Assembly: GCA_049670425.1 (NCBI GenBank)
Contig: JBATTG010000214.1
Span: 1 to 32,575 of the forward strand
Direction of reading: 5' to 3'
Length of the DNA: 32,575 nucleotides
DNA from: Proteocatella sp049670425
Lineage (GTDB): Bacteria > Bacillota > Clostridia > Peptostreptococcales > Filifactoraceae
Shown here: positions 1 to 8,693 of the stretch, piece after piece
How positions within the stretch are numbered: position 1 is the stretch's first letter
Layout of the letters: every line of letters begins with the position of its first letter
Position numbers and translations under genes: made by a program
Notes under the pieces: generated by a model
Databases searched by the model: none
The model's input: the letters and a program-made list of their open reading frames with translations, nothing else
What the model was told of the DNA's origin: nothing

Positions 1-1
1 A

Positions 2-895
2 ATGGGTCAGGAATTTTATAATAATTACGCTTCTGCCCGTGAAGTGTTTGACCGTGCAAGTAATTCTTTAGGCGAAGATTTATCAAAACTTTGTTTTGAG
101 TCGAGTCTTGAGAAACTAAGCCTTACAGAAAATACTCAACCTGCTATCTTCACTGTAAGTATGGCACTTTCAAGAATCCTTGAAGAAAACGGCATCCAGG
201 CATCTGCTTTTGCAGGACTTAGCCTTGGAGAATATTCGGGACTTTCTGCAAGCAAAGCCATATCACTCGAAGATGGTGTACGTCTTGTAAGAACAAGAGG
301 ACAATTAATGCAAGATGAAGTTGCAGTTGGCAAAGGCAGTCTTATGGCGGTTATGGGTCTTTCACAGCTTCAGATTGAAGAAGCCATATCACCACTGCAG
401 GCCAAGGGAATCATCTCATGCTCTAATATAAATACAGATAATCAAATTGTAGTAGGCGGCCAGGTAGAACTGCTTCAAGAAGCTGAAGCAATACTTAAAG
501 AAGCTGGGGCAAGACGCGCCATATTCTTGAACGTAAGCGCTCCTTTCCATACAAAAATGCTTCTTGGCGCTGGAAAAAAACTAAGACTTGAACTTGAAAA
601 TATCAATATTTCAACTCCAGACAAGGTTTACTATCCTAATGTTACAGGAGAACTATTTACATCTTCCGAAGACACAGCGGCTGATATTGCTAATCTCTTG
701 GAAAATCAGGTTTACAGCCCTGTTCTTTGGAATAAAACTATAAAAAACATGATTTCAAGCGGAATCGACACCTTCGTGGAAGTTTTTCCAGGAAGTGTAG
801 CAGGTTCCCTTATTAAAAAAATCGATAAGAACGTTGAAATTGTAAGTCTTTCAAATTTAGATATGCTTGAAACTTTTTTGAATAACAATAAATAA
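2..895 (+). CDS. fabD: malonyl-CoA:ACP transacylase, 5' end cut by window edge
   Basis: FabD moves malonate from CoA to acyl carrier protein, giving the extender unit for cytosolic type II fatty acid synthesis. The reading frame is open to the first base and the N-terminal segment normally present (the PGQG loop and preceding strand) is missing, so the ATG at base 2 is internal and the true start lies upstream of the window. Seen within the 297 residues: the nucleophile motif GLSLG (Ser at residue 74), an Arg in the VRTRGQLMQ segment, and the catalytic His in APFHTKM (residue 183), all in the usual order and spacing. The 47-base gap to fabG and shared strand indicate one operon. Confidence 0.95.
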   Translation: MGQEFYNNYASAREVFDRASNSLGEDLSKLCFESSLEKLSLTENTQPAIFTVSMALSRILEENGIQASAFAGLSLGEYSGLSASKAISLEDGVRLVRTRGQLMQDEVAVGKGSLMAVMGLSQLQIEEAISPLQAKGIISCSNINTDNQIVVGGQVELLQEAEAILKEAGARRAIFLNVSAPFHTKMLLGAGKKLRLELENINISTPDKVYYPNVTGELFTSSEDTAADIANLLENQVYSPVLWNKTIKNMISSGIDTFVEVFPGSVAGSLIKKIDKNVEIVSLSNLDMLETFLNNNK

Positions 896-942
896 TCAAT
901 TTGAGATTTTTTAAACTTAGATTAATTGAGAAGGAGAAATAG

Positions 943-1671
943 ATGAGCTGTGCTATAATAACAGGCGCTTCTAGAGGTATTGGCAAGGAGATAGCCAAAA
1001 CTCTGGCAAAAAATGGTCATAATATAGTAATTAACTATAGAAGTGAGAATTTAGAAATCACATCTTTAATAAACGAAATTGAGGCGCTCGGCGTAAAATG
1101 TCTTGCCTTACAAAAAGATGTAAGTAATTTTGAACAGTCAAAAGAACTTGTCGATCTTGCTGCTGCTGAATTTGGCGAAATAGATATTCTGATAAATAAT
1201 GCTGGAATTACAAAAGACAAGCTTATTGCCAGGATGAAAGAGGAAGATTTTGACCAGGTTATGAAAGTAAATGTAAATGGTACTTTCAACTGTACAAAAC
1301 ATGCATTTAAATACATGATGAAGCAAAAACACGGAGCTATCGTGAATATGTCATCAGTTGTTGGAATAACTGGAAATATGGGACAGGCAAACTATAGTGC
1401 TTCCAAAGGCGCTGTGAACTCATTTACAAAATCCTGTGCTCAGGAATTTGCAAGATACAATGTTCGTGTAAATGCTATAGCTCCAGGGTTCATCCAGACA
1501 GATATGACTGACGTGCTTCCAGAAGAAGTCAAGGCTTCAATCTTAAAAAGCATTCCTCTTAATGTCATGGGTAGTACTGAAGATGTTGCAAATGCTGTAG
1601 AATTTTTAGTATCTCCTAAGGCTAAATATATCACAGGCCAGATTCTTTCTGTAAACGGAGGAATGGCTTAA
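943..1671 (+). CDS. fabG: 3-oxoacyl-[ACP] reductase
   Basis: FabG is the NADPH-dependent reductase that makes 3-hydroxyacyl-ACP in fatty acid elongation. The 242-residue protein is full length for the short-chain dehydrogenase family. It shows the nucleotide-binding TGASRGIG at residues 7-14, NNAG at 85-88, Asn110, the catalytic Ser in the MSSVVG segment (about 138), and YSASK giving Tyr151 and Lys155. The C-terminal segment AKYITGQILSVNGGMA is typical. The start is fixed by GAGAAGGAG a few bases upstream. The stop codon overlaps the fabZ start by one base, so the two are probably translationally coupled. Confidence 0.96.
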   Translation: MSCAIITGASRGIGKEIAKTLAKNGHNIVINYRSENLEITSLINEIEALGVKCLALQKDVSNFEQSKELVDLAAAEFGEIDILINNAGITKDKLIARMKEEDFDQVMKVNVNGTFNCTKHAFKYMMKQKHGAIVNMSSVVGITGNMGQANYSASKGAVNSFTKSCAQEFARYNVRVNAIAPGFIQTDMTDVLPEEVKASILKSIPLNVMGSTEDVANAVEFLVSPKAKYITGQILSVNGGMA

Positions 1672-2114
1672 TGGAAAATTTCACTTTACCATACACAATA
1701 AAAGAGATTCAGCAGATAATCCCTCACAGAGCGCCATTCCTGCTTATTGATAAAATAACAGAACTCGATATTGAAAAAGGCATAGCTACAGGATATAAAG
1801 CTGTAAGTTACAACGAACCCTTCTTTGCAGGCCACTTTCCTCAGGAACCAGTTATGCCAGGAGTGCTTATTATAGAGGCTCTGGCTCAGGTGGGCGCAGT
1901 TGCTGTGCTTTCTATGGAAGACTATAAGGGAAAGATAGCTTTTTTTGCAGGAATAGAAAGTGCTAAATTCAGACAAAAAGTTGTTCCAGGTGATTTGTTA
2001 AGACTCGAAGTAGAAATGACTGCCATGAGAAGAAACATCGGAAAAGCAAAGGCAAAAGCTTACGTTGGTGATAAATTAGCCTGCCAGTGTGAACTCATGT
2101 TTGCTATTGGATAG
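1671..2114 (+). CDS. fabZ: 3-hydroxyacyl-[ACP] dehydratase
   Basis: FabZ removes water from 3-hydroxyacyl-ACP to give trans-2-enoyl-ACP. The 147-residue hot-dog-fold protein has the family opening IPHRAPFLLID (residues 17-27) and the active-site stretch GHFPQEPVMPG, giving catalytic His55, with Glu69 following in the IIEALAQ helix. The start codon shares one base with the fabG stop. It is the last gene of the fab operon, since a strong terminator follows. No acpP or fabF lies between fabG and fabZ, so those genes must be elsewhere. Confidence 0.96.
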   Translation: MENFTLPYTIKEIQQIIPHRAPFLLIDKITELDIEKGIATGYKAVSYNEPFFAGHFPQEPVMPGVLIIEALAQVGAVAVLSMEDYKGKIAFFAGIESAKFRQKVVPGDLLRLEVEMTAMRRNIGKAKAKAYVGDKLACQCELMFAIG

Positions 2115-2181
2115 TCTTAGATTTGAAAATAAGTTTTCCCCTCAATTTAAATAGATTTCATTAAAAAACATATCAGAAAAA

Positions 2182-2217
2182 AAAGAGCGCCGGTTTTATA
2201 TAACCAGCGCTCTTTTT
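2182..2217. terminator. intrinsic terminator after fabZ
   Basis: A GC-rich hairpin with arms AGAGCGCCGGTT and AACCAGCGCTCT (one internal mismatch) has a run of T on the plus strand after it and a run of A before it. It can end the fab operon on the plus strand and the PAP2 gene transcript arriving from the minus strand. Confidence 0.85.
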
Positions 2218-2265
2218 GCTTTTAAAATCTAAACTTGATTTTCAACCTTATTTTCAAAGCTGATA

Positions 2266-2835
2266 TTAATGTCTTACATAACGGTCTATTACCATATCAT
2301 TCTTCTTCCTGTAATATTTATCTACAATCTTTTTGCAGACAACTGCAATTAAAATCCCAATCAAAGCCCCTGCACCGATGTCTGTAGGGTAATGCACATA
2401 AAGATACATCCTTGAAAATGATATTGTTGCTGCCAGCAGGAATGCCCCTGCACCCATTTTCTTGTTAAAATAAAAGATTGTTGTAGCTGCCGCAAATGAT
2501 GACATGGCATGTCCCGATGGAAAAGATGCATCAAGTGGCCTGCTTATCAAAAGCTGCACTGCCGTATTGACGTCACACGGCCTTATTCTGCCTATAAGAG
2601 GCTTAAGTATCACATTTCCTATCAGCAGGCACACAAGCAGAGAAGCTGCCATAGCAACCCCATTTTTCCTGTATTTAGTTGACATGAGAAGCATCAGTGC
2701 CATAAGTATCCAGATAAATCCCATCGTCCCTAAATACGTGAACATTATCATAATTTTATCCAAAATTGGATTTGTAAGATTTGCCTGTATGAGATTCAAT
2801 ACTCCAAATTCATAATTCATCAGTAGCTCCATCAT
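2266..2835 (-). CDS. PAP2-family membrane phosphatase
   Basis: Integral membrane phosphatase of the PAP2 (type 2 phosphatidic acid phosphatase) family; in Gram-positive bacteria such proteins often dephosphorylate undecaprenyl pyrophosphate or phosphatidylglycerophosphate, but the substrate cannot be read from sequence. The three catalytic motifs are complete: KPLIGRIRP (residues 78-86), FPSGH (105-109) and SRMYLYVHYPTD (141-152, with His148 and Asp152). About five hydrophobic helices are visible in 189 residues. The start is uncertain: AGGAGGC abuts the first ATG, so the second ATG three bases later, or the Met at residue 6, may be used. It faces the fab operon across a shared terminator. 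Confidence 0.88.
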   Translation of the reverse strand: MMELLMNYEFGVLNLIQANLTNPILDKIMIMFTYLGTMGFIWILMALMLLMSTKYRKNGVAMAASLLVCLLIGNVILKPLIGRIRPCDVNTAVQLLISRPLDASFPSGHAMSSFAAATTIFYFNKKMGAGAFLLAATISFSRMYLYVHYPTDIGAGALIGILIAVVCKKIVDKYYRKKNDMVIDRYVRH

Positions 2836-2908
2836 GCCTCCTAATTTAGTATTTCAAATAAGACCTATTTCTGATTTTTCAAGAAACAGGCCTTTATATG
2901 TTTGTTTT

Positions 2909-3355
2909 CTATTTTATTTCAATTACTTTAAAAGCTTCGTCTACTATAGCTATTATTCTTTCCATCTGACCGCTCAATTCCAGGAATCCTATAAGCGTTT
3001 CAAAGCCAGTGGCATATCTATATTCTGACATTACTGCATTTTTAGGTGGGATTGACTGCTGATTTCTTCCACGCTTAACCCAGGCCCACTCTTCATCGGT
3101 AAAGAAATCATCTGATCTCAGCGCCCTTACTATCTTCGCCTGACTCGAAGCCTTTGCAAATGATACCGTCTTTTTGTGAAGGCTTTGTATCTTATCATTT
3201 GGATATTTTTCCACCATCTTTTTTCTTACAACAACCTCATATGTCCCATCGCCTATATATGCAAGCACGATTGGATTCATTGCAGAAAGTGGCACTCTTA
3301 CTATATTTTCTTCTTTTTTGATTATATCGTCTTTTTCTATTTTATTTTGGTCCAT
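2909..3355 (-). CDS. mrnC: mini-ribonuclease III (23S rRNA maturation)
   Basis: Mini-III is an RNase III catalytic domain without a double-stranded-RNA-binding domain; in Bacillus it trims the ends of 23S rRNA. The 148-residue length fits that. The signature LAYIGDGTYE lies at residues 31-40, with Asp36 and Glu40 in the positions of RNase III metal ligands, and a second conserved stretch YRYATGFETLIGFLEL sits near the C terminus. The start overlaps the 3' end of cysS by 19 bases and its ribosome site (AAGGGA) lies inside cysS, so the pair is one operon. The same cysS-mrnC order is common in Firmicutes. Confidence 0.9.
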   Translation of the reverse strand: MDQNKIEKDDIIKKEENIVRVPLSAMNPIVLAYIGDGTYEVVVRKKMVEKYPNDKIQSLHKKTVSFAKASSQAKIVRALRSDDFFTDEEWAWVKRGRNQQSIPPKNAVMSEYRYATGFETLIGFLELSGQMERIIAIVDEAFKVIEIK

Positions 3356-4731
3356 GTTGTCCCTTGTCTAGTATCTAGTAATTCGATTCCCATTTCTTTC
3401 AGTTCATCTCTTATTCTGTCTGACTCTGCAAAATCTTTGTTTTTCTTTGCCAGTGTTCTCTTTTCAATAAGCTCATTAATTTTTTCTTCGTCTACATCAT
3501 CTTTTTTCTGTACTATATTAAGAACCCCTGTCAATTCCTCAAAAACCTTCAGGCCAGCTTCTAAATATTCTTTTGAACTGTCATCGTCTGACGTTGCATT
3601 GACAAAGGACACAAGTTCAAATATGGCAGTTATCGCGTCTGCAGTATTAAGGTCATCATCCATAGCTTTTATAAATGCTTCTTTATACAGAGGGAGTTTT
3701 GCAAAATTTTCCTTTTCTTCTTCTCTCAATTCTCCAGTCGCCATGGATATTAAAAATTCCATTCGGTTTTTAGAATTGTAAAGCCTCATCATCCCTGATT
3801 TTGCCTGATCTAAAAGGTCCTTGCTGTAATTAACCGGTCCCCTGTAGTGAGCACTCAGCATGAAGAATCTGACTATTTCAAGATCCATCTCTTCAGATAT
3901 TTCTCTTACAGTAAAGAAATTATTTAACGATTTGCTCATTTTTTGGTTGTCTATATTTATATAGCCATTATGAACCCAGTAATTTGAAAATATTTTTCCT
4001 GATCTTGCTTCACTTTGAGCTATCTCATTTTCATGGTGAGGGAATATAAGGTCCTGTCCTCCCGAATGGATATCTATAGTTTCCCCAAGATATCTCCTGC
4101 TCATCACAGAGCACTCTATATGCCATCCTGGTCTTCCTTCGCTCCATGGTGATTCCCAGCCAATCTCCCCTTCTTTTCTCTTTTTCCAAAGTGCAAAATC
4201 CATTGGATTTTTCTTGTCTTCATTTATTTCTATTCTGGAGCCAATATTAAGCTCTGCAAGATTTTGACGTGAAAGTTTTCCATAGGACTTGAATGCCTGA
4301 GTATCAAAATATACATCTCCATTTGACTCATAAGCATAGCCTTTTGCTATAAGTTCTTCTATGAATTCTACGATTTGAGGTATATTCTCTGTAACTTTTG
4401 GATGAACATCGGCTCTTCTTATTCCAAGACCGTCAGCATCAATAAAGTATTCTTTTATATATCTTTCTGAAATCTCAGAAGGCGTAACCCCTTCTTCATT
4501 AGCTTTTTTTATTATCTTGTCGTCAACATCTGTGAAGTTTTGGACAAAAGTAACATCATAGCCTCTATATATAAGGTAATTTCTCAATAAATCGAACATA
4601 ATAAAAGGTCTTGCATTTCCTATGTGAAAAAAATTATAGACAGTTGGACCGCATGAGTACATTTTAACCTTGTTTCCATCAATAGGTACAAATTCTTCTT
4701 TTTGTCTTGTAAGTGTATTATAAAGTTTCAT
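3337..4731 (-). CDS. cysS: cysteinyl-tRNA synthetase
   Basis: Class I aminoacyl-tRNA synthetase charging tRNA-Cys, 464 residues, the usual length. Zinc ligands are visible as Cys27 (SCGPTVY), Cys207 (IECSVM), and His232 and Glu236 in PHHENEIAQSEA. The ATP-site motifs are HIGN (36-39) and KMSKS (264-268). A GGGAGGAAATAAATT leader precedes the ATG. Unlike many Clostridial cysS genes, no T-box can be seen upstream: there is no TGGNACCGCG-type box in the 264-base intergenic region shared with mglB. The gene is divergent from the galactose operon. Confidence 0.97.
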   Translation of the reverse strand: MKLYNTLTRQKEEFVPIDGNKVKMYSCGPTVYNFFHIGNARPFIMFDLLRNYLIYRGYDVTFVQNFTDVDDKIIKKANEEGVTPSEISERYIKEYFIDADGLGIRRADVHPKVTENIPQIVEFIEELIAKGYAYESNGDVYFDTQAFKSYGKLSRQNLAELNIGSRIEINEDKKNPMDFALWKKRKEGEIGWESPWSEGRPGWHIECSVMSRRYLGETIDIHSGGQDLIFPHHENEIAQSEARSGKIFSNYWVHNGYINIDNQKMSKSLNNFFTVREISEEMDLEIVRFFMLSAHYRGPVNYSKDLLDQAKSGMMRLYNSKNRMEFLISMATGELREEEKENFAKLPLYKEAFIKAMDDDLNTADAITAIFELVSFVNATSDDDSSKEYLEAGLKVFEELTGVLNIVQKKDDVDEEKINELIEKRTLAKKNKDFAESDRIRDELKEMGIELLDTRQGTTWTKIK

Positions 4732-4872
4732 TTAATTTATTTCCTCCCTTTTTTTAATTAAAAGTGTCCTAATTATTATATCATTTTTTAAATAAGCTTG
4801 TATATATAAACTGGGGCTAAATTCCGATGAAGTCCACGTTTTCATAAAAAAATAATTGTATTAATAAATAAA

Positions 4873-4902
4873 TTGACCTTTTTTAAGACGTATGATAATA
4901 TC
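4873..4902 (+). promoter_or_regulatory. probable mgl operon promoter
   Basis: A -35 like TTGACC (4873-4878) is followed by an AT-rich -10 region, TATGATAATAT (4891-4901); GATAAT at 15 bases and TAATAT at 18 bases spacing are both possible. It lies about 95 bases before the mglB start, directly before the palindromic element at 4903-4941. The exact -10 is not decided by sequence. Confidence 0.55.
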
Positions 4903-4941
4903 TATTTATAAATAACGTTTGCTGTTCGTTATTTATAAATA
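4903..4941. repeat. perfect 15-bp inverted repeat, likely operator before mglB
   Basis: Arms TATTTATAAATAACG (4903-4917) and its exact complement (4927-4941) flank a 9-base spacer. Each arm itself contains the 12-base palindrome TATTTATAAATA, so the element reads as two dyad sites facing each other. It sits just downstream of the likely -10, where a repressor would block transcription; as RNA it would form a 5' hairpin. I do not recognise the cognate regulator and none is encoded nearby. Confidence 0.65.
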
Positions 4942-4995
4942 CCAGTTACATACGGTACTTATAAAAAATTTAGAAAGAAAAAAAGGAGAAAAATT

Positions 4996-5982
4996 ATGAA
5001 AAAAATACTTTCACTAGTTCTTGTCTCTGTCTTAGTTTTGACACTTGCAGGATGCGGAAACAAAGAAGAAGCCCCAGTTGCTGATGCAGGCGAAACAGCT
5101 GTAAAAGTCGGAGTTTGTATTTATAAGTTTGATGACAACTTTATGACTCTTTACCGCCAGGAATTAGAAAGATATCTTGAAGAAGACCTTTCTGTTGATG
5201 GAGCGACATATGATGTTACAGTTGTTGATGGTAAAAATGACCAGGCAGAACAGACAAACCAGGTTAACTCTTTTATTACAGAAGGCGTTGACGTGCTTAT
5301 AGTCAATCTAGTGCAGGCTTCTGCTGCCCCTACAGTAATTGAAGCTGCAAAAGCTGCAGATATCCCTGTAGTATTTATAAACCGTGAGCCAACTGCAGAA
5401 GATTTAGCATCTTATGATAAAGCTACTTATGTTGGAGCAGATGCTCGTCAATCTGGAACATTCCAGGGAGAAATAATCGCTAACCTTGAAAACAAGGGAG
5501 ATTACAATGGAAACGGCGTTGTTGATTATGTTATGATAATGGGAGACCCAGAAAACGTTGATGCTCAATACAGAACAGAGTTCTCTATAAAAGCTATTAC
5601 AGATGCTGGACTTAAAGTTAACAAATTATTCGAGCAACGTGGAGACTGGGATCAGTCAAAAGGACAGGAACTTGCTAACACAGCTCTTACTCAATTTGGA
5701 AATGAAATAGACGTTATCTTATGCAACAATGACGGTATGGCACTTGGAGCAGCTCAAGCTATCGCAGCTAATGGTCGTACAGTAGGAACAGACATTGCCT
5801 TAGTAGGCGTTGACGCTCTTGAAGAATGCCAGCAAATGGTTAAAGATGGCACTATGACTGGAACAGTTCTTAATGACCATATTGGACAAGCTCATCAGGC
5901 AGCTGATGCAGCTAAACTAGTTGTAGATGGTGGAACACTTGAGAAAAACTATATCGTAGACTACGTTAAAATCGCAGAATAA
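4996..5982 (+). CDS. mglB: galactose/methyl-galactoside ABC transporter substrate-binding lipoprotein
   Basis: Extracellular sugar-binding lipoprotein that feeds MglAC. The 328-residue precursor has a lipoprotein signal peptide ending in the lipobox LAGC (lipidated Cys20). The rest is a type I periplasmic-binding fold: an early KVGVCIYKFDDNFM strand, the hinge-side DVLIVNLV, PVVFINRE, a calcium-loop-like DYNGNGVVDY, RGDWDQSKGQ, and the ligand-side NNDGMALGAAQA and GVDAL, matching the galactose/glucose-binding protein pattern. AAAGGAGAAA precedes the ATG. It is separated from mglA by a hairpin that should leave mglB mRNA in excess. Galactose as ligand is inferred from the family and from the gal genes downstream. 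Confidence 0.93.
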   Translation: MKKILSLVLVSVLVLTLAGCGNKEEAPVADAGETAVKVGVCIYKFDDNFMTLYRQELERYLEEDLSVDGATYDVTVVDGKNDQAEQTNQVNSFITEGVDVLIVNLVQASAAPTVIEAAKAADIPVVFINREPTAEDLASYDKATYVGADARQSGTFQGEIIANLENKGDYNGNGVVDYVMIMGDPENVDAQYRTEFSIKAITDAGLKVNKLFEQRGDWDQSKGQELANTALTQFGNEIDVILCNNDGMALGAAQAIAANGRTVGTDIALVGVDALEECQQMVKDGTMTGTVLNDHIGQAHQAADAAKLVVDGGTLEKNYIVDYVKIAE

Positions 5983-6044
5983 TCATCTAAACAACAGCAT
6001 GAATTAAATGCAATTCAGATATAACTTAATAATAATAACAAAAG

Positions 6045-6084
6045 ATTGCGTGTGCATAAGAAATACAGCACACGCAATTTTTAA
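6045..6084 (+). terminator. partial terminator/processing hairpin between mglB and mglA
   Basis: A perfect 11-bp stem ATTGCGTGTGC / GCACACGCAAT with a 12-base loop is followed by a T tract. Such hairpins after a binding-protein gene commonly allow some read-through while protecting the upstream mRNA, which would explain an mglB excess over mglAC. No new promoter is evident before mglA. Confidence 0.75.
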
Positions 6085-6110
6085 AATAATATTCAAAATA
6101 AGGAGGCAAA

Positions 6111-7619
6111 ATGTCGGAATACCGTTTAGAGATGAAAAATGTAACCAAGACCTTTCCAGGCGTAAAAGCTCTTGATAATGTAAGCCTTAAACTGAAACCC
6201 GGAACTGTGCATGCCCTTATGGGAGAAAATGGAGCCGGTAAGTCAACTCTAATGAAATGTATGTTTGGAATATACAAGATGGACAGCGGCGAAATTTACT
6301 ACGAAGGAGAAAAAGTCACTATAAGCGACCCCATGGAGGCTCTTAATCACGGAATTGCTATGGTTCATCAGGAACTTCAGCCAATTCCCGAACGCAGCGT
6401 GGCAGAAAACATATATCTTGGCCGTTATCCAATGAAGAAAGTCTTTGGAATATCGATAATAGATCATGAAAAAATGTATGCAGACACCGAAAAGCTGCTG
6501 AAACAAGTTCATATGGATTTTGACCCAAAAGCTAAACTTTCAACGCTTAGTGTATCCCAAATGCAGAGTGTTGAAATTGCAAAGGCCGTAAGTGCCGATT
6601 GTAAAGTTCTTATTCTTGACGAGCCTACATCGAGCTTAACCGCAAGAGAAGTAGACGCATTATTTGCCATTATAGCAGATTTGAAAGCTAAGGGTGTGTC
6701 AATTGTCTATATTTCTCATAAGATGGCCGAGATTCTTAGAATAAGCGATGAAGTCAGCATAATGCGCGATGGCCAGTATATTGGAACCTGGGATTCAAAG
6801 GAACTTGATATAGATTTTATAATAACAAAAATGGTTGGCCGTGAACTTTCAAAGCTTTTTCCAGTAAGAGAAAATACACCTGGCGAAGTAATATTTGAAG
6901 TAAAAGATTATTCATCGATAAATCCCAAATCCTTCAGAGATGTTAACTTCACACTTAGAAAAGGTGAAATTCTGGGAGTCGGTGGTCTTGTCGGCGCTCA
7001 ACGTACCGAACTTATGGAGGGGCTTTTTGGAATACGATGCCACTCAAAAGGAACGATTACTTATAAAGGTGAAGTTCAAAATATAAATCGCCCTCAGGAT
7101 GCTATAAAAAAAGGCTTGGCCCTTTTAACCGAAGACAGGCGTGCAACGGGGATACTTGGCGTTCTCTCCATAGAAGAAAATGTTGCAATATCTTCACTCG
7201 ATAAATATCTTGATCTTGCAATAGTTTTAAACCAGAAGAAAATAGATAAATTAGTTTATGAAAATATTGAAAAACTAAGCATAAAGGCTCCTAGCAGCAA
7301 GACACAGATTCAATCACTCTCAGGCGGTAATCAGCAGAAAGTCCTTATAAGCAGATGGCTCGCTAATGATCCCGATATATTTATCCTGGATGAACCTACG
7401 CGCGGAATAGATGTCGGTGCAAAATATGAAATCTATTGCATAATTGCAGCTCTTGCGAAATCTGGAAAAAGCATCATCATGATTACTTCTGAAATGAGTG
7501 AACTTCTTGGAATGTCTGACAGGATTATGGTAATGTGTGATGGAAGAGTAACCGGATTTTTGGAGGGTGATGAAGCAACACAGGAAACTGTAATGGCGCT
7601 TGCTACACAATTCGAATAA
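6111..7619 (+). CDS. mglA: galactose/methyl-galactoside import ATP-binding protein
   Basis: Double ATPase of a sugar importer of the CUT2 class, 502 residues. Domain 1 has Walker A GENGAGKS (38-45), the signature LSVSQMQ (146-152) and Walker B LILDEPTSSL (167-176). Domain 2 has a degenerate Walker A, GGLVGAQRTE (291-300), lacking the Lys-Ser/Thr pair, with an intact signature LSGGNQQK (403-410) and Walker B FILDEPTRGIDVG. One degenerate site is normal for this family. AAGGAGGCAAA sets the start. It belongs with mglC 22 bases downstream. Confidence 0.95.
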   Translation: MSEYRLEMKNVTKTFPGVKALDNVSLKLKPGTVHALMGENGAGKSTLMKCMFGIYKMDSGEIYYEGEKVTISDPMEALNHGIAMVHQELQPIPERSVAENIYLGRYPMKKVFGISIIDHEKMYADTEKLLKQVHMDFDPKAKLSTLSVSQMQSVEIAKAVSADCKVLILDEPTSSLTAREVDALFAIIADLKAKGVSIVYISHKMAEILRISDEVSIMRDGQYIGTWDSKELDIDFIITKMVGRELSKLFPVRENTPGEVIFEVKDYSSINPKSFRDVNFTLRKGEILGVGGLVGAQRTELMEGLFGIRCHSKGTITYKGEVQNINRPQDAIKKGLALLTEDRRATGILGVLSIEENVAISSLDKYLDLAIVLNQKKIDKLVYENIEKLSIKAPSSKTQIQSLSGGNQQKVLISRWLANDPDIFILDEPTRGIDVGAKYEIYCIIAALAKSGKSIIMITSEMSELLGMSDRIMVMCDGRVTGFLEGDEATQETVMALATQFE

Positions 7620-7641
7620 CGCTTAGAAAGGAAATACTAAG

Positions 7642-8652
7642 ATGGATAACGTTGTAAAAAAGAAGATAAATAAAAAATCGGTAGCACGTTTTTTAGAGAA
7701 TAACGCTATAACTATATTGATGCTCGCAGTTGCCGTGGGTGTTGGATTTTATAAACCAAGTTTTGTATCGATGGCAAGCTTCAAAAACCTTGCCTTAAAT
7801 ACGGCCGTACGATTTATAATCGCTGCTGGAGTATCAGGATGTCTTATAACTAAAGGTACTGACCTTAGTGCCGGACGTATAGTTGGCCTTAGTGCCTGTA
7901 TAGCCGCTATACTGCTTCAAAAGGCTGACTACAGTGATAAGTTCTACCCTAACCTTGGCGAAATGAATATGCTTACAGTGCTGCTTATAGTACTTGCTGT
8001 ATGTGCTGTCATTGGTATCGCAAATGGTGCTGTAGTATCATTTTTAAAGGTTCCGCCATTCATTGCCACTCTTGGTATGCAAACACTTGTATATGGATTG
8101 TGCCTTGTTTATACAGGAGCAAAACCAATCGGAGGACTTCAAAAAAACTATACCTTGCTGTCAACATCGGGACTTTTCGAAAATAAATTTCCTTATATAA
8201 TACTTATAGCCCTTGTTGTAGGATTATACATGTGGTTCTTATACAATAAGACCCGTTATGGAAAATACATGTATGCAATAGGTGGAAATGAAGCCGCTGC
8301 TGAAGTAGCAGGTGTAAATTGCAATAAAACTAAAATACTTATATACGCTCTTGCCGCTGCCCTTTATGGCCTTGCAGGATTCATCCTTGCTTCAAAATCA
8401 GGTGGAGCATCTGTTAATACAGGTATGGGTTACGAACTTGAAGCCATTGCTGCCTGTACCATAGGTGGTGTATCTACAAATGGTGGTGTTGGTAAAATAA
8501 GCGGTATCTTGATAGGGGTACTTGTATTCGAACTTCTGAAAGTAAGCTTACAGTTTATGGGAGTTGAAACAAGCTACACTTACATCGTTCAGGGTCTTGT
8601 AATCATAATTGCCGTAGCGCTTGACCTTCGTAAATACCTTGCTAAGAAATAA
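7642..8652 (+). CDS. mglC: galactose/methyl-galactoside ABC transporter permease
   Basis: Membrane subunit of the CUT2 sugar importer, forming the channel as a homodimer with MglA on the cytoplasmic face. The 336-residue protein has a short basic N-terminal tail, then eight to ten hydrophobic segments. Family-typical motifs include KGTDLSAGRIVGLSA, VPPFIATLGMQT, YAIGGNEAAAEVAGVN (the cytoplasmic coupling segment) and EAIAACTIGGVSTNGG near the C-terminal half. The start follows AGAAAGGAAA. It is followed by the small coiled-coil gene at 8694 on the same strand. Confidence 0.95.
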   Translation: MDNVVKKKINKKSVARFLENNAITILMLAVAVGVGFYKPSFVSMASFKNLALNTAVRFIIAAGVSGCLITKGTDLSAGRIVGLSACIAAILLQKADYSDKFYPNLGEMNMLTVLLIVLAVCAVIGIANGAVVSFLKVPPFIATLGMQTLVYGLCLVYTGAKPIGGLQKNYTLLSTSGLFENKFPYIILIALVVGLYMWFLYNKTRYGKYMYAIGGNEAAAEVAGVNCNKTKILIYALAAALYGLAGFILASKSGGASVNTGMGYELEAIAACTIGGVSTNGGVGKISGILIGVLVFELLKVSLQFMGVETSYTYIVQGLVIIIAVALDLRKYLAKK

Positions 8653-8693
8653 TTTAATTTGAAAACAATCCAAAGAATTTGGAGAAATATATA

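Noticed and set aside
2..895. Truncated or pseudogene fabD
   Set aside because: The missing N terminus is explained by the window edge; the rest of the frame is intact with both catalytic residues.
3176..3781. 201-codon plus-strand open frame opposite mrnC and cysS
   Set aside because: Phe/Ser-rich antisense product in an AT-rich region, with no ribosome site, overlapping two well-supported genes.
4732..4995. T-box leader before cysS
   Set aside because: No T-box sequence or specifier-loop structure can be seen, and the region is too short to hold one together with the mglB promoter elements.
7411..7470. Broken second ATP site in mglA
   Set aside because: Loss of the second Walker A lysine is normal for this family of sugar importer ATPases, so it is not a sign of decay.
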